From NCBI RefSeq assembly GCF_963678635.1, contig NC_087064.1:40274530-40338529 (forward strand): a stretch of 64,000 bases of DNA. The letters are read 5' to 3'. The position numbers and the translations under genes are program-made. The notes beneath the pieces are model-generated. The model worked only from the letters and a program-made list of their open reading frames with translations, had not been told where the DNA came from and made no database searches. Shown here in pieces: positions 57,682 to 64,000 of this stretch (the stretch's first letter is position 1; every line of letters starts with the position of its first letter). Source of the stretch: Symsagittifera roscoffensis (Eukaryota > Xenacoelomorpha > Acoela > Convolutidae).

Positions 57682-58041
57682 ATCAACAATTCGACTATGA
57701 AGTTCTTACTATGGTCACAGATAAAATATCTTTTTCAACTTAAGCTTAAGGGAGCAGTACTTATAAACAAAAATCCGGTTAAAACAAGCTAGTTTGAAAT
57801 ACAAATATGACTGGAGAAAAAGCCTTACCCGAGCACACATAATCCGTCACTTTCTTCGAAAGTCGGAACTAGCTATTTAATACACTGATGGAGTCCTAAC
57901 AGGGAGAACTATACCACTTTTCCGCAAAGGTAAGAAAAAAAATATATGAGTAGCTCAGCTCTTTACAGTGAACAGCTGCGGTTAAGAATTACGTGCATTT
58001 TTGTATCAACTTGATGTGGCCTCCGCCGTAGTCAATATCTC
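57682..58041. other. Spacer downstream of the chromodomain gene
   Basis: AT-rich, with no gene seen. It should contain the 3' UTR of the chromodomain gene (minus strand), but I find no clear AATAAA signal on that strand. Confidence 0.5.
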
Positions 58042-58239
58042 CTAACCTGGTGCTGCAGTTGTAGACGGCGGTGTCAAGGGCATCACTGCACCTCCAGCTG
58101 TTCCCTCATCTTCCTGGCGCTTTTTCTCCTTCTCCGCATTTCGTCTTCGCCAGTATTCATCTATCGCTTGTTGGCAGTTGTCCAGATTCGACTGTGGCTC
58201 CCATGTATCTTGGTCTTTACCGTAATTCTTCCACCTGAC
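58042..58239 (-). CDS. Chromodomain protein, exon 2
   Basis: Acceptor caattgtggtag before 58239, phase 0, joining YVYK to VRWKNYGKDQDTWEPQSNLD, then NCQQAIDEYWRRRNAEKEKK and a Thr/Pro/Ala tail ending PLTPPSTTAAPG and TAG. The full protein is 96 residues. Trp34 and Tyr37 complete the Tyr-Trp-Tyr cage with Tyr13, at the same spacing (21 and 24) as in HP1. Such domains bind methylated lysine on histone H3 (K9 or K27) in heterochromatin or Polycomb silencing. There is no chromoshadow domain or Polycomb box, so it is shorter than most HP1 (about 170-250 residues) or CBX proteins. A weak donor (CAG|gttagg) just before the stop leaves open that the protein continues in further exons. Confidence 0.85.
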   Translation of the reverse strand, partial: VRWKNYGKDQDTWEPQSNLDNCQQAIDEYWRRRNAEKEKKRQEDEGTAGGAVMPLTPPSTTAAPG

Positions 58240-58454
58240 CTACCACAATTGAGCCTTTTTATCAATAGTAATCACCAAAATGGCGCGAACGATTGAAATT
58301 TATGTTCATATATACTACGATATATATTACGATCCATGTATACGATATACAACAATTAATATATATTATTAATGAGAGATTTGAATATAGAGACTTGAAC
58401 TGATCTAACTGACAATTTACCAAACGAATAGAAAGATTTGATCACAATTCTTAC
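58240..58454 (-). other. Intron of the chromodomain gene
   Basis: 215-bp AT-rich intron with gtaaga donor and ttgtggtag acceptor, containing a run of atatat/cgatat repeats (58310-58375). Confidence 0.8.
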
Positions 58455-58547
58455 CTTGTATACGTACTCCCCGTCCTGTCTCTTGTGGCCTGTGATCTTA
58501 TCGACCTCATAATCCTCTTCGTCACTCTCTCCGGACGAAGAAGACAT
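58455..58547 (-). CDS. Chromodomain protein, exon 1
   Basis: Starts at an ATG (58547) and encodes 31 residues: MSSSSGESDEEDYEVDKITG then HKRQDGEYVYK. The acidic Ser/Glu/Asp-rich N-terminus followed by Y-E-V-D-K-I is the first strand of HP1/CBX-type chromodomains. Tyr13 is the first aromatic-cage residue. The donor is TACAAG|gtaaga at 58455/58454, phase 0. An acceptor-like ctttttgccag ends 17 bases before the ATG, so a 5' UTR intron or trans-splicing is possible. TATAAAA at about 58552-58558 is too close to the ATG to be an ordinary TATA box. Confidence 0.85.
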
Positions 58548-58559
58548 AACTCTTTTATA

Positions 58560-61430
58560 CTACCCTGGCAAAAAGTTTAACAAATCATTACAATGGGTAT
58601 TGCAATATAAATTATGAAAAACTGAAGTCAAGAATAAATTTCGATAGGAACGACAGAAATCATAAAACGCTCATCTCGAAAAGCAAAAGAATTTGAGCAG
58701 TCATGTTTGTAGGGCAGAATTGCGATTCCCGGAGTGTGAACAGATAGCACCACATTATAGACTCGAGAATTCCAAATTTCATTAGTTTTTTTTACCTGAC
58801 TTTGAATTTTTATTTTTTTAAAATCATAAAAAACGCCAACTAGGAAACCAAAAGGACTTGATCAGCGAAATTTCGAGTCCAAACGCTCAACCCCTGACAG
58901 GATCCATCAATTCACCATGACAGTACCTCGCCATATGATTTAGAAATTTAAGTTCTGGTATTTCTTTCATATCCAAGCGTCTAGAAAAAATTGAAAACAT
59001 CGTAAAAATCGCCATATCTCGACAACCAGATGGATTTGAGCAGTCAATTTTATAGGCTACATTCGCAAGCACTGAAAATTGTATGAAAGCATCCCATTAA
59101 ATAATTGAGAATTTCAAAATTGTTAAGTGCCTTCCATATCAAAGTTTTAATCAAAAAATTGAGAAAATCAAAAACATCGCCCCATCTCGAAAACCACAAG
59201 AATTTCAGCCGTCAAATTTAGAGTCCAGATTCGAAAGCACCAAAACTTGCATGACAGCATCCCACTATCGAATTGAGAATTTCAAAATCAGTTAGTATTT
59301 TTATCTAGATTGTTTGAAAAAAAATGAAAAAAAGACAAATGGTCATACCTCGTAATCCAAAAAGATTCGATCAGTCTAAATCAAAGAAGAGGTTCCGGAT
59401 TGCACCCTGACAGCACCTGGCTAAACAATTCGGATTTCAAGATCTGTTAGTTTTTATATATATGTTTTGATAAAAAAAAACTGCCTATCTAGAAAACCAC
59501 AAGGATTTGAGCCACCAAATTTAGAGGCCAGGTACGCAAGTTGTATGACAGTATCCCGCCATTGGATTGAGAAATTCACAATCGGTTAGCTGTTTTATAT
59601 ATTGTTTTTTTTTTTCAAAAACGAAAAAAAAATAGAGAAAAAACTGCCATATCCCGAAAACCAAAAAGACTCGAGCAGTCTTACTCAGAGAAGAGATTTG
59701 CAACTCCTGGTTGAACTCTAACAGTACCCCTGAATTATCCTACCATAGAGCTCAGAAATTCAAGACAGGTTAGGTTTTTTTTTAATTCGAACCAGGAATT
59801 TTTTGAAAACTCCGATCTGGAAAAAAAGGATTTCAGCAGTCATGGCTGGAAAACAGAAACACACGTTCTGGAGAGAAAACTGATAGTACCACACTACAGG
59901 GTCAAGAAATCAAAATTTCATTAGTTTTCACCCTGGACTTGGACTTTTATTTTCGAAAAATCATAAGAAAACGCCGATCTCAGAAACCAAAAGCACTTGA
60001 GCAGCAAAAATAGTAGGCCAGATTTGCAGGCCTTTACATCAACTCTGAATGAACACTGAAAACACCCGACCGTATGATTGAACATTTCAAGTTCTGATAG
60101 ATCTTTTATAACTAAGTTATTTGAAATAGAAAATGAAAAATCATTTAAATAGCCATATCTCGAAATCCATATCTCGAAAACTCGAGCAGTCTTAAACAGG
60201 GGGATATTTGCAACTTCTGAGTGAACTCTGACAAAACCCTTAAAATTACCCAGACAGAAACAGCTATAAACCATAGGGTTGAGAAATTCAAGGTAGCGTA
60301 GTTTTTTTCTAAAGATTTTTGAAACTGCCAAAAAATAAAAAAAAATCGCCATATCTCGACAACCAGAAGGATTTGAGCAATCAAACTTAGTGGCCAGATT
60401 CTCGAGCACCAAAAATTGTATGAAAGCATGCCATTGAAGAATTGAGAATTCCAAAATCGTTTAGTCCCTTCTATATCGAGTCCAGATTTGCAAGCACTGA
60501 AAATTTTTGACAGCATCCCACTGGGATTAAGAATTTCAAAACCAGTATTTTTCATCTGGGTTGTTTGAAAAAATAGAAAAATGGCCACATCTCACAAAGC
60601 CAAAAAATTCGAACAGTCTAACTCAAAGAGGAGATTCCTGAGTGCAACCTGACAGCACCTCGCTACACGGTTCGGATTTCAAGATCTGTTACTTTTTATG
60701 TCTAAAATTTTGAAAGAAAAAATCAGAAAAACTCCCATATCTTGAAAACCGCAATGATTTGAGCTTTCAAATTTAGATGCCACAGGGGAACAACTGAAAC
60801 TGTATTACAGTATTCCGCCGTTAGACTGAGAATTTCACAATCGGTTAGCTTGTTTTATATCTTAGTTTTTCGAAAGAAAACGAAAAAACAATAAAAACTG
60901 CTATATATCGAAAACCAAAAAGACTCGAGCAGTCTTAACCAGCGAAGAGAGTTGCAACTGCTAGGTGAATTCTGACAGTACCCCATGAACTACACTGACA
61001 GCAACTACCATAGGGCTCAGAAACTCAAGATCGGTTAGTTTTTTTAAAATTCAAACCAGAAATTTTTATCAAAAACAAAATCTCGAGAAGTAAAAAAAAA
61101 CTAAAAAGGCCTTCTCGAAAAGCAAACGATTTGAGCAGTCCTGTTAGGAGGGCGGAAATGAAATTCCTGAAGTTTAGAATGATAGCATCATACTATAGGG
61201 TCGATAACTCAAAGTTTTATTAATTTTCAATCTTAAATCGAATTTTGCTTTTCAACGATCATAGAAAACGCCGATCTCAGATATCAAAAAGAAATTGAAT
61301 AGCACAAACTGGCGCCCGGTTTGCAAGCCCTGACAGGAACCGTGAATTTACCCTGACAGCACCCGACCATGTGGTTGAGAATTTCAAATTCTGATAGTTC
61401 TATAAATTCGTTTTTTGTTAAAGGGGAGAT
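58560..61430. repeat. Satellite 2, right diverged block
   Basis: About 16 degenerate monomers of roughly 150-200 bp. Recurrent elements are catatctcgaaaaccaaaag, gatttgagcagtc, ccagattcgcaag, gacagcatcccactat and gagaatttcaaaatc...gttag. Anchors of the 'atatctcgaaaacc' box lie near 58670, 59010, 59185, 59345, 59490, 59650, 60165, 60350, 60590, 60735 and 60905. Minus-strand frames of up to 177 codons cross it, with Phe-rich repeated translation and no domain. Confidence 0.85.
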
Positions 61431-64000
61431 ATGCAACTCGTGAGTGCACCCTGTCAGCACATCAGCATAGGGTTGAGATTTTCAAGTTCTGTTATTTTCT
61501 AATATCCAAAACTTTTCAAAAAAAATCAAAATAATAAAAATCGCCATACTCGAAAATCAAAAAGATACGAGACGTCTTAATCTGAGCGGAGATGTCTTTA
61601 AAAAAATAATGAGAGCATTTCTAATCGAAGGGGAGATTTGCCAACTCGGGAGTGCACCCTATCAGCAGCTCAACATAAGGTTGAGAATTTCAAGATATGT
61701 TATTTTCTTATATCCAAAATTTTGACGAAAAAAAAATCCAAACAAAATCGTACTCGACAACCAAAAAGTTTCCAGATCTCCTAAACCGAGCGGAAAATTG
61801 TAACTCCTGAACTTTTCGGGACAGCAGGTCTCTAAAGGGTTGAGAAATTCAAATTCTGTTAGTTTTTATATTTAGTTTTTTTGAACGATAAAAATTAATA
61901 TAACTGCCATATCTTAAAAACCACAAGAACTTGAGCAGATAAAAGTTGAGGCCAGACTTGCAAGCATCACCTCACTATACGACTGAGAAATTCAAAGCCG
62001 GTTAGTTTATTTTTAAATCCTAGTATTTTGACATCACCTCACGTGAGTGCACCCTGTCAGCACATCAGCATAGGGTTGAGCTTTTCAAGTTCTGTTATTT
62101 TCTAATATCCAAAACTTTTGAAAAAAAAAATCAAAATAATAAAAATCGCCATACTCGAAAATCAAAAAGATACGAGATGTCTTAATCTGAGCGGAGATGT
62201 CTTTAAAAAATAATGAGAGCATTTCCAATCGAAGGGGAGATTTGCAAACTCGGGAGTGCACCCTATCAGCAGCTCAACATAGGGTTGAGATTTTCAAGAT
62301 ATGTTATTTTCTTATATCTAAAATTTTGAAGAAAAAAAATCCAAACAAAATCGTACTCGACAACCGAAAAGTATCCAGATCTCTTAAACCGAGCGGAAAA
62401 TTGTAACTCCTGAACTTTTCGGGACAGCAGGTCTCTAAAAGGTTGAGAAATTCAAATTCTGTTAGTTTTTATATTTAGTTTTTTTGAACGATAGAAATTA
62501 AAATAACTGCCATATCTTAAAAACCACAAGAACTTGAGCAGATAAAAGTTGAGGCCAGACTTGCAAGCATCACCTCACTATACGACTGAGAAATTCAAAG
62601 CCGGTTAGTTTATGTTTAAATCCTAGTATTTTGACATCACCTCACGTGAGTGCACCCTGTCAGCACATCAGCATAGGGTTGAGATTTTCAAGTTGTTATT
62701 TTCTAATATCTAAAATTTTTGAAAAAAAATCAAAAATATTAAAATCGCCATACTCGAAAATCAAAAAAATACGAGATGTCTTAATCTGAGCGGAGATGTC
62801 TTTAAAAAAATAATGAGAGCATTTCTAATCGAAGGGGAGATTTGCCAACTCGGGAGTGCACCCTATCAGCAGCTCAACATAAGGTTGAGAATTTCAAGAT
62901 ATGTTATTTTCTTATATCTAAAATTTTGAAGAAAAAAATCCAAACAAAATCGTACTCGACAACCGAAAAGTTTCCAGATCTCTTAAACCGAGCGGAAAAT
63001 TGTAACTCCTGAACTTTTCGGGACAGCATGTCTCTAAAGGGTTGAGAAATTCAAACTCTGTTAGTTTTTATATTTAGTTTTTTTGAACGATAAAAATTAA
63101 AATAACTGCCATATCTTAAAAACCACAAGAACTTGAGCAGATAAAAGTTGAGGCCAGACTTGCAAGCATCACCTCACTATACGACTGAGAAATTCAAAGC
63201 CGGTTAGTTTATGTTTAAATCCTAGTATTTTGACATCACCTCACGTGAGTGCAGCCTGTCAGCACATCAGCATAGGGTTGAGATTTTCAAGTTCTGTTAT
63301 TTTCTAATATCCAAAACTTTTGAAAAAAAAATCAAAATAATAAAAATCGCCATACTCGAAAATCAAAAAGATACGAGATGTCTTAATCTGAGCGGAGATG
63401 TCTTTAAAAAATAATGAGAGCATTTCCAATCGAAGGGGAGATTTGCAAACTCGGGAGTGCACCCTATCAGCAGCTCAACATAGGGTTGAGAATTTCAAGA
63501 TATGTTATTTTCTTATATCTAAAATTTTGAAGAAAAAAAATCCAAACAAAATCGTACTCGACAACCGAAAAGTATCCAGATCTCTTAAACCGAGCAGAAA
63601 ATTGTAACTCCTGAACTTTTCGGGACAGCAGGTCTCTAAAAGGTTGAGAAATTCAAATTCTGTTAGTTTTTATATTTAGTTTTTTTGAACGATAAAAATT
63701 AAAATAACTGCCATATCTTAAAAACCACAAGAACTTGAGCAGATAAAAGTTGAGGCCAGACTTGCAAGCATCACCTCACTATACGACTGAGAAATTCAAA
63801 GCCGGTTAGTTTATTTTTAAATCCTAGTATTTTGACATCACCTCACGTGAGTGCACCCTGTCCGCACATCAGCATAGGTTTGAGATTTTCAAGTTCTGTT
63901 ATTTTCTAATATCCAAAACTTTTGAAAAAAATCAAAATAAAAAAAATCGCCATACTCGAAAATCAAAAAGATACGAGATGTCTTAATCTGAGCGGAGATG
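61431..64000. repeat. Satellite 2, homogenised higher-order units of about 600 bp
   Basis: The box cgccatactcgaaaatcaaa lies at 61542, 62147, 62746, 63348 and 63948, giving periods of 605, 599, 602 and 600. Each unit contains three to four diverged monomers in a fixed order (boxes 'atactcgaaaatc', 'gtactcgacaaccg', 'atatcttaaaaacc'). The ATG-started frames at 62197-62406 and 63398-63607 are the same repeat segment two units apart. The array runs off the right end of the window. Confidence 0.95.

Noticed and set aside
58551-58559. TATA box of the chromodomain gene
   Set aside because: TATAAAA lies less than 12 bases before the ATG, too close for a normal core promoter, and probably lies in the 5' UTR.
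59921-60588. Minus-strand frames of 147 and 177 codons in satellite 2
   Set aside because: They overlap in different phases, repeat with the monomer and show no domain; satellite monomers here happen to lack stops in some frames.

Overview
The window is eukaryotic and most probably comes from an invertebrate animal. The coding exons I can find are split by short GT..AG introns, and one encodes a chromodomain and another set an ankyrin-type protein. The mobile DNA is of metazoan type: two LINEs with APE endonuclease, a Polinton/Maverick-type DNA polymerase and LTR-element remnants. The rest is AT-rich and dominated by satellites. I see no rRNA or tRNA gene, no CRISPR array and no operon-like gene packing. 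I cannot name the species. Many reading frames that look like genes begin at GTG or TTG and are internal exon pieces, element remnants or satellite noise.

Positions 1-7 kb: the 3' part of an ankyrin/coiled-coil gene (minus strand, exons 1089-1394, 709-869 and 212-410, all phase-compatible). Beside it lies a near full-length but broken LINE ('LINE A', minus, about 3128-7040). A tandem duplication of about 1.5 kb (865-2366 and 2367-3866) copied the first visible exon together with the LINE 3' end. The upstream exon copy is dead: it has lost its splice acceptor and carries a stop.

Positions 7-18 kb: a graveyard of mobile elements. It holds two tandem 1.58-kb LTR-retroelement-like units, a Polinton-type polymerase B pseudogene whose halves now point in opposite directions, gag-like fragments, a palindrome of about 560 bp, and a palindrome-ended element at 17274-18063.

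Positions 18-29 kb: three tandem units of about 508 bp, a GC-rich perfect hairpin, a 5'-truncated second LINE ('LINE B', plus, about 20960-24770), candidate exons of an unidentified minus-strand gene (24.8-28.5 kb), a dispersed AT-rich repeat family, and a TTTC/ATTC microsatellite.

Positions 29-54.4 kb: a satellite array. A homogeneous core with a 605-bp period, arranged in several higher-order patterns, is flanked by diverged monomers of about 50-60 bp. The right end is a 3.16-kb near-identical duplication.

Positions 54.4-64 kb: a second, unrelated satellite family with monomers of about 150-200 bp, diverged at first and then homogenised into units of about 600 bp from 61.4 kb to the window end. 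Inside it lies the most clearly intact-looking host gene of the window, a two-exon, 96-residue chromodomain protein (58042-58547, minus). Overall the layout resembles pericentromeric or other heterochromatic DNA with a few host genes at its edge and inside it.
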